Positions 52,444 to 62,048 are shown, numbered from the stretch's first letter. The stretch: DNA of 64,000 bases from Kitasatospora sp. NBC_01287 (GCF_026340565.1 NZ_JAPEPB010000001.1:3510501-3574500); one strand, 5' to 3'. Translations and numbers: made by a program. The notes: generated by a model from the sequence alone, not told the origin.

Positions 52444-53370
52444 ATGAGCCAGTGGACAGTCAGCGAACCCGACCGGATCACCTTCGACGAGGCGGTGCGG
52501 GCGCTGAACGTGCGGATCGTCGGCGGGGCGGTCAACGTGGTCGCCGCCGAGGGCCCCGCCCGCCTGGAGGTCACCGAGTTGGACGGCGACCCGCTGCGGG
52601 TGACCCTCGCGGACGGCGTGCTCACCGTCACCTACCCCGAGCTGGACTGGAACGACTTCGGCGAGCGGTTCAAGTCGGTCGAATCGGTCAAGGGCGTGCT
52701 GGACTCGCTCTTCCGCAAGCGCCGGGCCCGCGCCGTGGTCTCGCTGACCGTGCCGGCCACCACCGAGGTCAAGGTCGGCACGGTCACCGCCGAGGCCACC
52801 GTCTCCGGCGTGCGCGGCGGCACCTCGGTGCACGGCGTGGCCGGCAGCACCACGCTGGTCGGCCTGGACGGGCTGATCGAGGCCAAGAGCGTCTCCGGCG
52901 ACGTGGACGCCCAGTCGGTGGCCGGTGAGCTGCGGGTCAAGACCGTCTCCGGCGATCTGACGGTCATCTCCGGCACCCCCGCCTCGCTGCACGCCAACAC
53001 GGTCGGCGGCGCGGTCACCCTGGACCTGGCGGGCACCGCGCCGGCCTCGGTGAAGATCAACACGGTCAACGGGGACGTCGCGGTGCGGCTGCCGCAGCCC
53101 GCCGACACCACGGTGGAGGCCGGCAGCACCAACGGCCAGTTCGCCACCGCCTTCGAGGAGTTGACGGTCGGCGGCAGCTGGGGCGCGAAGAAGCTCAGCG
53201 GCCGGCTCGGGGCCGGCACCGGCAGGCTCCAGGTCACCACCGTCTCCGGCGCGATCTCGGTGCTGCGCCGCCCCGAGCCCGAGGACGAGGGGCCCAGCCT
53301 GGTCAAGGAGCTGAGCGGCCCCGCCGCCGACCCCGAGCTGACCGACGAGCCGAAGGGTGAGCAGGAATGA
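52444..53370 (+). CDS. DUF4097-family beta-helix-like protein
   Basis: 308 residues. Repeating beta-strand units of the DUF4097 (adhesin-like) type: VSGVRGGTSVHGVAGSTTL, EAKSVSGDVDAQSVAGELRV, VKTVSGDLTVISG, INTVNGDVAVRL, VTTVSGAISVL. No signal peptide or membrane helix, so cytoplasmic or membrane-associated. Function unknown; in many actinobacteria such proteins are coded with a PadR regulator, as here. The ATG at 52444 follows GGAGG by 8 nt. The stop overlaps the PadR start as ATGA. Confidence 0.88.
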   Translation: MSQWTVSEPDRITFDEAVRALNVRIVGGAVNVVAAEGPARLEVTELDGDPLRVTLADGVLTVTYPELDWNDFGERFKSVESVKGVLDSLFRKRRARAVVSLTVPATTEVKVGTVTAEATVSGVRGGTSVHGVAGSTTLVGLDGLIEAKSVSGDVDAQSVAGELRVKTVSGDLTVISGTPASLHANTVGGAVTLDLAGTAPASVKINTVNGDVAVRLPQPADTTVEAGSTNGQFATAFEELTVGGSWGAKKLSGRLGAGTGRLQVTTVSGAISVLRRPEPEDEGPSLVKELSGPAADPELTDEPKGEQE

Positions 53371-54392
53371 GCGGCGTCTTCGCCCACGGCCGGCTGCGGC
53401 TCTACCTGCTGAAGCTGCTCGACGAGTCACCCCGGCACGGCTACGAGGTGATCCGCCTGCTGGAGGAGCGCTTCCACGGGCTCTACGCGCCGTCCGCCGG
53501 CACCGTTTATCCGCGTCTGGCCAAGTTGGAGCAGGAGGGGCTCGTGGAGCACAGCACCGAGGGTGGCCGCAAGGTCTACCGGATCACCGAGGCCGGCCGT
53601 GAGGAGCTGACCGAGCGTCAGGAGGACCTGGCCGAGCTGGAGGTGGAGATCAGCGACTCGGTCGCCCAGCTCGCCGGGGCGATCCGGGAGGACGTCCGGG
53701 ACTCCGCCAAGGACCTGCGCGCCGAACTGCGCGACGCGGCCCGCAACGCGCCCCGGGCGGCCGACCCCGGCACCCCGCGGACCGCGCCGCTGGGCGGCGA
53801 GGCGGGCTGGCAGCGCACCAAGGAGGAGTTCGCCGGCTTCAAGGCCCAGGCCAAGAAGGCCAAGGAGCAGGAGCGGGCCGCCAAGGAGCAGGCCAAGAAG
53901 GCCAAGGAGGAGGCCCGCAAGGCCAAGGAGCAGTCGCAGGCGGTGCGCCAGGCGGCGCAGCAGGAGGCGCTGCGGATCAAGCGCCGGGTCGAGCAGCAGG
54001 TGCGCGAGCACGTCTCCAAGGGCGACTGGCCGACCGGTCTGGCCGAGGGCCTCTCCGAGCTGACCAGGGGCCTGGCCGGCCTGGCCGACTCGGCCCGCTG
54101 GGGCGAGGGTGCCGGGAGCGGCCCGAGCGATCGGGCGGCGGACAAGGTCGACTTCGGCAAGGGCGACGTCGGCGGGGACGCGCCGGCCGACCTGCCCGAC
54201 TGGGCCCGCACCGAGGCCGACGCCGACCCGGCGCGCGAGCTGGAGCGGCTGCTGGACCGGTTCCGCGACCAGGTCCGCGACGCCTCCAGGGACGCCACCC
54301 GGGACGGCGGCCGGGTGACGGCCGATCAGCTGGCCGAGGCGCAGTCGGTGCTGGCCGGCGCCGCCGAGCGGCTGCGCCGCCTGCTCGGCTGA
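53367..54392 (+). CDS. PadR-family regulator with long coiled-coil tail
   Basis: 341 residues. N-terminal winged helix (about 8-85): LRLYLLKLLDESPRHGYEVI, YAPSAGTVYPRLAKLEQEGL, STEGGRKVYRITEAG. Then an unusually long C-terminal region, Lys/Ala/Glu-rich (KAKEQERAAKEQAKKAKEEA), expected to be a coiled coil, with a last helix LAEAQSVLAGAAERLRRLLG. It is coupled to the DUF4097 gene by ATGA. It likely represses its own operon through the two CGATAYATCG sites. The extended tail could mediate contact with the DUF4097 protein. Confidence 0.9.
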   Translation: MSGVFAHGRLRLYLLKLLDESPRHGYEVIRLLEERFHGLYAPSAGTVYPRLAKLEQEGLVEHSTEGGRKVYRITEAGREELTERQEDLAELEVEISDSVAQLAGAIREDVRDSAKDLRAELRDAARNAPRAADPGTPRTAPLGGEAGWQRTKEEFAGFKAQAKKAKEQERAAKEQAKKAKEEARKAKEQSQAVRQAAQQEALRIKRRVEQQVREHVSKGDWPTGLAEGLSELTRGLAGLADSARWGEGAGSGPSDRAADKVDFGKGDVGGDAPADLPDWARTEADADPARELERLLDRFRDQVRDASRDATRDGGRVTADQLAEAQSVLAGAAERLRRLLG

Positions 54393-54483
54393 CCAGGCGT
54401 CACCGAACGCCTCAGCACGGCCCGTTGCCCGCGCCCCCGGCGCGTGCGACGGGCCGTGCGCCGTTCAGAGCCCCAGCGCGCCA

Positions 54484-54559
54484 CTCAGAGCCTCTGTGCA
54501 ACCTCAGGGCTCCAGCGCGACCCCAGGACTCCTGTGCGACCTCAGGGCTCCAGTACGAC
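54484..54559. repeat. 19-bp tandem repeat at the MDR oxidoreductase stop
   Basis: Four related 19-bp units: CTCAGAGCCTCTGTGCAAC (54484-54502), CTCAGGGCTCCAGCGCGAC (54503-54521), CCCAGGACTCCTGTGCGAC (54522-54540) and CTCAGGGCTCCAGTACGAC (54541-54559). The last copy carries the TGA (54542-54544) of the minus-strand gene. The array fills most of the gap between the convergent padR and MDR genes. Confidence 0.9.
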
Positions 54560-55504
54560 CTTCCCGAAGACCTCGCCCTTGGCCAGCCGCGCGAAGCCGT
54601 CGCGCGCCTCGGCCAGCGGCAGCACCGAGTCGATCACCGGGCGCACTCCGGCGTGCGCGCAGAGCGCGAGCAGCCCGGCGAGCTCCTCCTTGGTCCCCAT
54701 GGTCGAGCCGACCACCTTGAGTTCCAGGAAGAAGATCCGGTTCAGCTCGGCCGACTTCGGGCTCGGTCCCGAGGTGGCGCCGGAGATCACGATGGTCCCG
54801 CCCGGGCGCAGCGACTTCACCGAGTGCGACCAGGTGGCCGCCCCGACCGTCTCCATCACCGCGTCCACCCGCGCCGGCAGCCGCGCGCCGCTCTCGAAGG
54901 CGGCGTCCGCGCCCAGCTCCACGGCCCGGGCGCGCTTGGCCTCGTCCCGGCCGGTCACCCAGACCCGTAGGCCGGCCGCCTTGCCCAGGACGATCAGCGC
55001 GGTGGCCACCCCGCCGCCCGCGCCCTGCACCAGCACGGTGTCGCCCGGGCGCACCCCGGCGTTGGTGAAGAGCATCCGGTAGGCGGTGAGCCAGGCCGTC
55101 GGCAGGCAGGCCGCCTCGGCGAAGGAGAGCTCGGCCGGCTTGGGCAGCAGGTTCCAGGTCGGCACCGCCACCCGCTGGGCGAAGGTGCCCTGGTAGCGCT
55201 CGGTGAGGATCGAGCGCGGCTCCTCGGGCCCGACCCCGTGACCGCTCTGGCCGATCACCGAGTGGATCACCACCTCGTTGCCCTGCTCGTCGATCCCGGC
55301 CGCGTCGCAGCCCAGGATCATCGGCAGCCGCTCGGCGGGCAGTCCCACCCCGCGCAGCGACCAGAGGTCGTGGTGGTTGAGGGTGGCGGCCTTGACGGTC
55401 ACCACGCTCCAGCCGGGTCGGGCCTCGGGCTCGGGCAGTTCCCCGAGTTCCAGGGCGCTCAGGGGATCGTCGGCATCGATGCGGGCTGCGTAGGCGGCGA
55501 ACAT
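54542..55504 (-). CDS. Zinc-type alcohol dehydrogenase-like (MDR) oxidoreductase
   Basis: 320 residues, medium-chain dehydrogenase fold. N-terminal GroES-like domain (WSVVTVKAATLNHHDLW, PMILGCDAAG) and Rossmann NAD(P) domain (DTVLVQGAGGGVATALI). The structural-zinc four-cysteine lobe is absent and catalytic zinc ligands are not obvious, so it is closer to zinc-free quinone oxidoreductases acting with NADPH. Substrate unknown. The ATG at 55504 (MFAAYAARID) fits the family; longer frame upstream is not supported. Stop in a 19-bp repeat copy. Confidence 0.88.
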   Translation of the reverse strand: MFAAYAARIDADDPLSALELGELPEPEARPGWSVVTVKAATLNHHDLWSLRGVGLPAERLPMILGCDAAGIDEQGNEVVIHSVIGQSGHGVGPEEPRSILTERYQGTFAQRVAVPTWNLLPKPAELSFAEAACLPTAWLTAYRMLFTNAGVRPGDTVLVQGAGGGVATALIVLGKAAGLRVWVTGRDEAKRARAVELGADAAFESGARLPARVDAVMETVGAATWSHSVKSLRPGGTIVISGATSGPSPKSAELNRIFFLELKVVGSTMGTKEELAGLLALCAHAGVRPVIDSVLPLAEARDGFARLAKGEVFGKVVLEP

Positions 55505-55610
55505 GGACCGGACACTAGCCAAGAAGCGACGGGGCCCGGAACCACGCGGGAGTGTGACCTCCGCCGCGTGTCCCGGGCCCACCGTGCGCCGGTCCTCGTG
55601 GTCAGTACGC

Positions 55611-56807
55611 CTAGCGCCGCGCGACGCCCTCGCGCCGGGCCGCCTCGGCGACCGCCTTGCTGACCGCCGGCGCCACCCGCGCGTCGAACGGCGAGGGGAT
55701 CACCTTCTGCGCCGTCAGCTCGTCGGCCACCACGGCGGCCAGCGCCTGGGCGGCCGCCAGCTTCATGCCCTCGGTGATCCGGGTGGCCCGCACCTGGAGC
55801 GCGCCGGCGAAGATGCCGGGGAAGGCCAGCACGTTGTTGATCTGGTTCGGGAAGTCCGAGCGCCCGGTGGCGACCACGGCCGCGTACTTGTGCGCGACCT
55901 CGGGGTGGATCTCCGGGTTCGGGTTGGCCATCGCGAAGATGAAGCAGTCCTTGGCCATGGTGGCCACCGCCTCCTCCGGCACGGTGCCGCCGGAGACGCC
56001 GATGAAGACGTCCGCCCCGTCCAGCGCCTGGGCCAGCGAGCCGGTGAGGCCGGCCTTGTTGGTGAGCCCGGCGATCTCGGCCTTGACGTCGGTCAGGTCC
56101 TCGCGGCCCTGGTGGACCACGCCACGCCGGTCGCAGACCGAGACGTCGCCGATGCCGGCCGCCACCAGCATCTTGGCGATCGCGATGCCGGCCGCGCCGG
56201 CGCCGGAGATGACCGCACGCAGCGAACCGATCTCGCGCCCGGTGACCTTGGCGGCGTTCCACAGCGCGGCGGTGCTGACGATCGCGGTGCCGTGCTGGTC
56301 GTCGTGGAAGACCGGGATGTCCAGCGCCTCCTGCAGCCGGCGCTCGATCTCGAAGCAGCGCGGCGCCGAGATGTCCTCCAGGTTGACGCCGCCGAAGGAG
56401 GGCGCCAGCCGGACCACGGTCTCGATGATCTCGTCCACGTCCGTGCAGGCCAGCGCGATCGGGACCGCGTCCACGCCGCCGAACTGCTTGAACAGGATCG
56501 CCTTGCCCTCCATCACGGGCAGCGAGGCCTGCGGGCCGATGTCGCCCAGGCCCAGCACGGCGGTGCCGTCGGTGACCACCGCGACGGTGTTGGCCTTCCA
56601 GGTGTAGTCGTTGACCAGCTCGGGGTGCTCCGCGATGGCGGTGCAGACCCGGGCGACCCCGGGGGTGTAGGCCAGGGACAGGTCGTCCGCGTCGCGCACC
56701 GGAACGGTTGCGCGCACCTCCATCTTGCCGCCGCGGTGGAGCGCGAAAACGGCGTCCACCGGATCGTCGGTGTCCTGGGTACGGGGGTGGATGATCTCCG
56801 CTGCCAC
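55611..56807 (-). CDS. NAD(P)-dependent malic enzyme
   Basis: 398 residues, small bacterial malic enzyme, oxidative decarboxylation of malate to pyruvate, linking the TCA cycle with NADPH and precursor supply. Seen: [36 protein letters not shown], the metal site [11 protein letters not shown], Rossmann motif [14 protein letters not shown], and [10 protein letters not shown]. The GTG at 56807 has GAAGAGG upstream; longer open frame before it is not family sequence. It lies 106 bp upstream of the MDR gene in the same direction. Confidence 0.95.
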   Translation of the reverse strand: MAAEIIHPRTQDTDDPVDAVFALHRGGKMEVRATVPVRDADDLSLAYTPGVARVCTAIAEHPELVNDYTWKANTVAVVTDGTAVLGLGDIGPQASLPVMEGKAILFKQFGGVDAVPIALACTDVDEIIETVVRLAPSFGGVNLEDISAPRCFEIERRLQEALDIPVFHDDQHGTAIVSTAALWNAAKVTGREIGSLRAVISGAGAAGIAIAKMLVAAGIGDVSVCDRRGVVHQGREDLTDVKAEIAGLTNKAGLTGSLAQALDGADVFIGVSGGTVPEEAVATMAKDCFIFAMANPNPEIHPEVAHKYAAVVATGRSDFPNQINNVLAFPGIFAGALQVRATRITEGMKLAAAQALAAVVADELTAQKVIPSPFDARVAPAVSKAVAEAARREGVARR

Positions 56808-57354
56808 GATGACCTCTTCGTCATGATCAGCGAGGCCCGCGGTGTGCGACGGCGGTCGAAAGGCGCGTCGGACAGCGGGCCTCTGGTGAGGGTTTTGATG
56901 AGCCTGCGCGGTGCTTTCCGGCGAGCCTAGGGCGAGAGGCGGCATCGCACGTGTGCCTCGGTCTCTCGTCACGCACTGTTCACCGGTATCGGTGGGTCGG
57001 GACGTGCCACGCAGGGGTGAACAGGGGGCCCGTCAGGGGAGCTGGTGCCGCGGCTACGGAGTCGGCGTCATGACTTCCGGTCCTGTGCACCCCGGCACTG
57101 TCGCGCGCCGGCGGGCTCTGTTCGGTGTCGGGGATCACCCGATAGCAGATTCTGACACACCCGGCGCTCCGCGCGGCAGACAGGGATGGGAGGATCACCG
57201 TCCCCGCCCCCCTTTCGGCAACCTCGACGGACACCGGCCGCGTACCCCTGAACCCGCGGCCACCTGGGCAGACCCGAGGTCGCGCTGCACACCCCAGCAG
57301 CCCCGCCGTGGCGGACCTCACTCTCCTTCCCTCCCTCAGGAAGCCAGTCCAGCC
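56808..57354. other. Divergent promoter region, malic enzyme / ABC operon
   Basis: 547 bp without a supported gene. The stretch 57115-57165 (GATAGCAGATTCTGACAC and neighbours) is AT-richer and is the likeliest promoter for the binding-protein gene at 57355. I looked for a small leader ORF like the one at 24212 and found none. Confidence 0.45.
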
Positions 57355-58257
57355 ATGCGCAACCGCATCCTCGTACCCGCACTCGGCATCAGCAGCCTGC
57401 TGCTCGCCGGCTGCGCCACCGCCCCCTCCGCCGCGGTGACCAGCGGCCCCGGTCTGCGGGCCCAACTGCCCAAGGCGCTGCGCGCCGCGGGTGTCCTCAA
57501 GATCGGCTCGAACCTCAACTACGCTCCGGTCGACTTCAAGGACCCGAGCACCGACCGTCCCAGCGGCCTGGACGTCGACCTGGCCGACGCCCTGGGCGGC
57601 TACCTGGGCATGAAGGTCCAGATCGTCGACGAGCCCTTCGCCCAGCTGATCCCGGATGTCCAGGCCGGCAGGCTGGACCTGGCCATGTCGGCCGTCATCG
57701 ACACCCAGGAGCGGGAGCAGGGCCTGGACGACAACGGCACCCGGAGCAACCCCGGCGTCGACTTCGTGGACTACTTCGTCACCGGCACCTCGATCCTGGT
57801 GAAGGCGGGCAATCCGCTCTCGGTGCTCAACCTGGACGGCCTGTGCGGGCACACCGTCGCCCTGCAGAGCGGCACCGTCCAGGCCGAGATCGCCACCCGC
57901 CAGGTGTCCGCCTGCCAGCAGGCCGGCAAACCGCTGAAGATCGACCAGTTCGCCACCGACGCGCAGGCCCTGACCGAGGTCGACTCCGGAGCGGCCGCGG
58001 CCGACCTCAACGACTACCCGGTCGCCGCCTACAACACCGAGCCCGACCGCGGCGGCGGCCGGTTCCAGGTGACCGGCGCCGTGCTGCAGACCAGCCCCTA
58101 CGGGATCACCGTCAACAAGGCGAACGGCACGCTGCGCGACGTCGTCTCCACGGCACTCGACCAGCTGATCCGCACCGGCGCCTACGACCAGATCCTGGCC
58201 AAGTGGAACGCCAAGGACGGCGCCGTGCCCGCCGCTACGGTGAACGGCGGCTTCTGA
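57355..58257 (+). CDS. Substrate-binding lipoprotein 1 (family 3, glutamate type)
   Basis: 300 residues. Lipobox LLAGCATA (Cys20 region). Family-3 motifs: LKIGSNLNYAPVDFKD, GLDVDLADALGGYLGMKV, AGRLDLAMSAVIDT, and the C-terminal YDQILAKWNAKDGAV. It binds an amino acid or similar compound outside the membrane. ATG at 57355. It is followed by a strong terminator and then by a second binding protein of the same family, so it may be made in excess or with separate control while sharing the permease and ATPase downstream. Confidence 0.92.
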   Translation: MRNRILVPALGISSLLLAGCATAPSAAVTSGPGLRAQLPKALRAAGVLKIGSNLNYAPVDFKDPSTDRPSGLDVDLADALGGYLGMKVQIVDEPFAQLIPDVQAGRLDLAMSAVIDTQEREQGLDDNGTRSNPGVDFVDYFVTGTSILVKAGNPLSVLNLDGLCGHTVALQSGTVQAEIATRQVSACQQAGKPLKIDQFATDAQALTEVDSGAAAADLNDYPVAAYNTEPDRGGGRFQVTGAVLQTSPYGITVNKANGTLRDVVSTALDQLIRTGAYDQILAKWNAKDGAVPAATVNGGF

Positions 58258-58345
58258 CGCGGCGGTGGGCACCCTGGCCAGCACCCTGGCCAGTGGCTGA
58301 CCAGCCACTGATCCAGCCATTTATCCGGCCGCTCGTCCGGCCACT

Positions 58346-58387
58346 GATCGGCTCCCGCCCGGCCGCACCACCGGGCGGGAGCCGATC
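58346..58387 (+). terminator. 17-bp hairpin between the two binding-protein genes
   Basis: GATCGGCTCCCGCCCGG and CCGGGCGGGAGCCGATC with an 8-nt loop, about 90 nt after the first stop. Downstream, 58430-58490 is AT-rich for this genome and probably carries the promoter of the second gene. Confidence 0.85.
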
Positions 58388-58574
58388 ACCGGTGAGAACC
58401 TGGCAGGAAAAGAGCGGCGGAGCGATCGCGTTACGCATTTTTGATCTCAATAGTGCTCCGCTCAACTGTTCGGTGATGGCAGGATTCCCCCACCACCCAG
58501 GCGGAGGGTGGACCACCCCGCACAGGACCGACCCCGCGGCCTATCCGCCTCACCTCTCACCAGGAGGCTCCCCC

Positions 58575-59504
58575 ATGCGCACACGCACCCGCCGTTCCAA
58601 CCTCGCCGCCCTCGGGGCACTGGCCCTCGCCGGCGCGCTGGCCGTCACCGGTTGCAGCAGTAGCAGCAGTAGCAGCGGCTCCGGCGGCGGCAGCAGCGCC
58701 TCGGCGATACCCACCCCGACCGCCGTCGCCTCACTCGCCGCCCTGGTCCCGCCGGACCTCAAGTCGAGCGGCAAGCTCGTGGTCGCCGCGGACGCGTCCT
58801 ACGCGCCCAACGAGTTCAAGGACGCCAGCGGCAACGTGGTCGGCATGGACGTCGACATGGCGAAGGCCATCGCGCAGACCCTGGGGCTGAGCGCCGACGT
58901 GCAGAACGCCGACTTCACCTCGATCATCCCCGGCATCACCTCGGGCAAGTACCAGCTCGGCATGAGCTCCTTCACCGACACCAAGGACCGCGAGGCCACG
59001 GTCGACATGGTGACCTACTTCTCGGCCGGCACCAGTGCCGCGGTGAAGTCGGGCAACCCGGACCACATCGACCCGACCGACCTGTGCGGCAAGAAGGTCG
59101 CGGTGCAGACCGGCACCACCCAGGCCGACGAGATCAAGAACACCATCAACCCCGCGTGCACGGCGGCGGGCAAGCCGACCGTCCCCAACGACGGCGACAA
59201 GTTCGACCTGCAGACGGACGTCACCCAGGCCCTGGTGGCCGGGCGCGACCAGGTGATGCTGGCCGACTCGCCGGTCGTCGACTACGCGGTGCAGCAGACC
59301 GGCGGCCAGCTGCAGAAGGTCGGCTCCACCACGGACACCGCCCCGTACGGCATCGTGGTCGCCAAGAACTCCCCCCTGACCAAGGCCGTCCAGGGCGCCG
59401 TGGAGTCCCTGATGGCGAACGGCACCTACAAGGCGATCCTCACCAAGTGGGGCGTCCAGGCCGGGGCCGTCGACACCTCCACGGTCAACGGCGCGACCAG
59501 CTGA
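58575..59504 (+). CDS. Substrate-binding lipoprotein 2 (family 3, glutamate type)
   Basis: 309 residues. Lipobox VTGC followed by a run of serines, typical of actinobacterial lipoproteins. Family-3 motifs: LVVAADASYAPNEFKD, VVGMDVDMAKAIAQTLGL, SGKYQLGMSSFTDTKDRE, and YKAILTKWGVQAGAV. It is closer to glutamate/glutamine-type binding proteins than the LLM-cluster one. ATG at 58575 follows AGGAGG by 8 nt. It is 31 bp from the permease start, so it belongs to that transcript. Confidence 0.93.
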   Translation: MRTRTRRSNLAALGALALAGALAVTGCSSSSSSSGSGGGSSASAIPTPTAVASLAALVPPDLKSSGKLVVAADASYAPNEFKDASGNVVGMDVDMAKAIAQTLGLSADVQNADFTSIIPGITSGKYQLGMSSFTDTKDREATVDMVTYFSAGTSAAVKSGNPDHIDPTDLCGKKVAVQTGTTQADEIKNTINPACTAAGKPTVPNDGDKFDLQTDVTQALVAGRDQVMLADSPVVDYAVQQTGGQLQKVGSTTDTAPYGIVVAKNSPLTKAVQGAVESLMANGTYKAILTKWGVQAGAVDTSTVNGATS

Positions 59505-59535
59505 CCGACGCTCGAACTCACTCCCTGGGGCCACA

Positions 59536-60513
59536 GTGAACCCATCTGATCAGGAGTCGGTGACCAGGCGACGGCCGGCGGACATCAAGGCCGTGCCGGT
59601 GCGCCACCCCGGCCGCTGGGCGGGAGCCGTCGTCGTCGCGATCCTCGCGGCGATGCTGGTCCACGCCCTGCTCTTCAACAAAGCCTTCCAGTGGCACGTG
59701 GTGGGCAAGTACCTGTTCGACCACACCATCATCAACGGGCTCGTCACCACCCTTGAGCTGACGGCCCTGGCCATGGTGATGGGCGTGGTGGGCGGGGTCG
59801 TCCTCGCCGTCATGCGGCTCTCGCCCAACCCGCTGCTCTCCGGCACCGCCTGGGTCTACATCTGGGTGTTCCGCGGCACCCCGGTGCTGGTCCAGTTGCT
59901 GTTCTGGGAGTTCATGGGCTCGCTCTGGCCCCGGCTCTCGATCGGCATCCCGTTCGGCACCGACTTCTGGTCCGAGTCCACCAACACGCTGATCCCGGTC
60001 TTCACCGCCGCCCTGCTCGGCCTCGGCCTGAACGAGGCCGCCTACATGGCGGAGATCGTGCGCGGCGGCATCCAGTCCGTCCCGCTGGGCCAGACCGAGG
60101 CGGCCCACGCGCTCGGCATGAGCAAGGGCAGGACGCTGCGGCGGATCATCCTGCCGCAGGCGATGCGGGTGATCATCCCGCCGACCGGCAACGAGACCAT
60201 CTCGATGCTGAAGACCACCTCGCTCGCCTACTCGATCTCCCTGGTGGAGCTGCTCGGCGCGGCGCACGACATCTACTCGCGCACCTTCCAGACCATCCCG
60301 CTGCTGATCGTGGCGAGCATCTGGTACCTGTTCCTGACCTCGATCCTGACCGTCATCCAGTACTACATCGAGCGCCACTACGCGCGCGGCGCCAACCGGA
60401 TCCTGCCGCCGACCCCGCTGCAGCGGCTGCGCGGGCTCTTCCGCGGCAGGCGGGTGCCGCCGACGGACGCGGTCGACGTGGTCCCCGGCCTTGAAGGAGG
60501 CGGTCATCTATGA
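59536..60513 (+). CDS. ABC transporter permease, polar amino acid type
   Basis: 325 residues, one permease gene only, so the pore is probably a homodimer. Seen: [17 protein letters not shown] [44 protein letters not shown], and the EAA loop [20 protein letters not shown], which contacts the ATPase. GTG at 59536 is preceded by a weak site. Its stop overlaps the ATPase start as ATGA. The protein resembles the permease at 24523 in layout, including the C-terminal [13 protein letters not shown] tail, which indicates that the two importers are paralogous. Confidence 0.93.
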   Translation: MNPSDQESVTRRRPADIKAVPVRHPGRWAGAVVVAILAAMLVHALLFNKAFQWHVVGKYLFDHTIINGLVTTLELTALAMVMGVVGGVVLAVMRLSPNPLLSGTAWVYIWVFRGTPVLVQLLFWEFMGSLWPRLSIGIPFGTDFWSESTNTLIPVFTAALLGLGLNEAAYMAEIVRGGIQSVPLGQTEAAHALGMSKGRTLRRIILPQAMRVIIPPTGNETISMLKTTSLAYSISLVELLGAAHDIYSRTFQTIPLLIVASIWYLFLTSILTVIQYYIERHYARGANRILPPTPLQRLRGLFRGRRVPPTDAVDVVPGLEGGGHL

Positions 60514-61313
60514 GCGAGACGCAGGCGCCCATCGCCCCGGACCGCGCCCCGGGCGGGGTGATGGTCCGGGCCGAGGAGGTGCACAAGTCCTTCGGCCAGC
60601 TGCACGTGCTCAAGGGCATCGACCTGCAGGTGCGGCAGGGCGAGGTGTTCGTGCTGGTCGGCCCGTCCGGCTCGGGCAAGTCCACCTTCCTGCGGTGCAT
60701 CAACCACCTGGAGAAGATCAACGCCGGCCGGCTCTGGGTCGACGGCGAGCTGGTCGGCTACCGGCAGCAGGGCGACAAGCTCTACGAGCTGAAGGACCGC
60801 GAGGTGGCGCTCAAGCGGCGCGACATCGGCATGGTCTTCCAGCACTTCAACCTGTTCCCGCACATGACCGCGCTGGAGAACGTCACCGAGGCCCCGGTGC
60901 AGGTCAGGGGCGAGGCCAAGGCCGCGGCCCGGGAGCAGGCCCGGGCGCTGCTGGAGCGGGTGGGGCTGGCCGAGAAGGCGGACAGCTACCCCTCCCAGCT
61001 CTCCGGCGGCCAGCAGCAGCGGGTGGCGATCGCCCGGGCGCTGGCCATGGAGCCCAAGCTGATGCTCTTCGACGAGCCCACCTCGGCGCTCGACCCCGAG
61101 CTGGTCGGCGAGGTGCTGGACGTGATGCGCGGCCTGGCCGAGGACGGCATGACGATGATCGTGGTCACCCACGAGATGGGCTTCGCCCGCGAGGTGGGCG
61201 ACGCCCTGGTCTTCATGGACGGCGGGGTGGTGGTCGAGTCGGGCCACCCGCGCGAGGTGCTCGCCAACCCGCGGCACGAGCGCACCAAGGCGTTCCTCTC
61301 CAAGGTGCTCTAG
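60510..61313 (+). CDS. ABC transporter ATPase, polar amino acid type
   Basis: 267 residues. Walker [11 protein letters not shown]-loop [11 protein letters not shown], signature LSGGQQQR, Walker [13 protein letters not shown], switch His in VTHEMGF. GlnQ/GluA type. ATGA overlap with the permease gives translational coupling. It drives import of the ligands of the two upstream binding proteins. It is highly similar to the ATPase at 20819 (both share NHLEK, VDGELVG-type and [11 protein letters not shown] segments). Confidence 0.95.
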   Translation: MSETQAPIAPDRAPGGVMVRAEEVHKSFGQLHVLKGIDLQVRQGEVFVLVGPSGSGKSTFLRCINHLEKINAGRLWVDGELVGYRQQGDKLYELKDREVALKRRDIGMVFQHFNLFPHMTALENVTEAPVQVRGEAKAAAREQARALLERVGLAEKADSYPSQLSGGQQQRVAIARALAMEPKLMLFDEPTSALDPELVGEVLDVMRGLAEDGMTMIVVTHEMGFAREVGDALVFMDGGVVVESGHPREVLANPRHERTKAFLSKVL

Positions 61314-61319
61314 GCCCCG

Positions 61320-61351
61320 CGTAGGCGCCGGTCCCCGGGCCGGCGCCTACG
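61320..61351 (+). terminator. 12-bp hairpin after the ABC operon
   Basis: CGTAGGCGCCGG and CCGGCGCCTACG with an 8-nt loop, 7 nt after the ATPase stop. Confidence 0.85.
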
Positions 61352-61366
61352 CGTTCCGGGCAAAAG

Positions 61367-61396
61367 GTAATAGGCTTCGAGCAGACTACCTATTAC
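61367..61396 (+). promoter_or_regulatory. Dyad GTAATAGG-N14-CCTATTAC before the CGNR gene
   Basis: Perfect 8-bp inverted repeat (61367-61374 and 61389-61396) 20 bp before the GTG start. Its low GC stands out against the surrounding sequence. It overlaps where the promoter or transcript start should be, so it is a likely operator, perhaps for the CGNR protein itself. Confidence 0.6.
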
Positions 61397-61415
61397 TTCC
61401 TGCGGAGGGTTCCCG

Positions 61416-62048
61416 GTGGAGCTGGCCCTGTACGCCGACTACGCCGTCCGGCTGGTCAACAGCGAGGAGCCGGAGCGCGGCACCGACGCGCTGGTCAGCG
61501 TGGACGCGGTGCGCGCACTGTTCGGCAACCCCGAGTCGGAGACGGCCCGGCTCACCGAGACCGCCGACGTGGCCCGGCTGCGGGCGGTGCGCGGCCGGCT
61601 GCGGGCGGTCTTCGAGGCCGCGGCCGGCGGCGACGAGGTCCGCGGCGTCGACCTGCTGAACGGGCTGATGATCGAGCACCCGGTCAGCCCGCTGGTCTCC
61701 GGCCACGACTACCTGGACGAGCAGGGGCGGCCGCGCTGGCACCTGCACCTGGCGGACAACGCGGGCACCGCGACCGCCGCGTTCACGGCGGTGGCCTGCA
61801 TGGGGCTGGCGATCCACCTGACCGAGCTGGGCGCGGACCGGCTGGGCATCTGCCAGGCCGCGCCCTGCCGCAACGCCTACCTGGACACCTCCACCAACCG
61901 CTCGCGCCGCTACTGCTCGGACCGCTGCGCGACCCGGGCCAACGTGGCGGCCTACCGGGCCCGCAAGCGCCAGGAGGCCGCGCTGGCGGCCGAGGACGGG
62001 CCTGCGGCCGAGGACGGCCCGGGCGGCGCGGCTACAGCTCGGGGCTGA
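61416..62048 (+). CDS. CGNR zinc-finger (ABATE-domain) regulator-like protein
   Basis: 210 residues. N-terminal ABATE-type stress domain, then a treble-clef CGNR zinc finger CQAAPCRNAYLDTSTN with RSRRYCSDRC completing the four cysteines, followed by the basic helix TRANVAAYRARKRQ and an Ala/Gly/Glu tail. Proteins of this class are assumed DNA-binding regulators. GTG at 61416 follows GGAGGG by 6 nt. Its 3' end overlaps that of the convergent sodX gene by 17 bp. Target unknown; the dyad upstream suggests autoregulation. Confidence 0.88.
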   Translation: MELALYADYAVRLVNSEEPERGTDALVSVDAVRALFGNPESETARLTETADVARLRAVRGRLRAVFEAAAGGDEVRGVDLLNGLMIEHPVSPLVSGHDYLDEQGRPRWHLHLADNAGTATAAFTAVACMGLAIHLTELGADRLGICQAAPCRNAYLDTSTNRSRRYCSDRCATRANVAAYRARKRQEAALAAEDGPAAEDGPGGAATARG

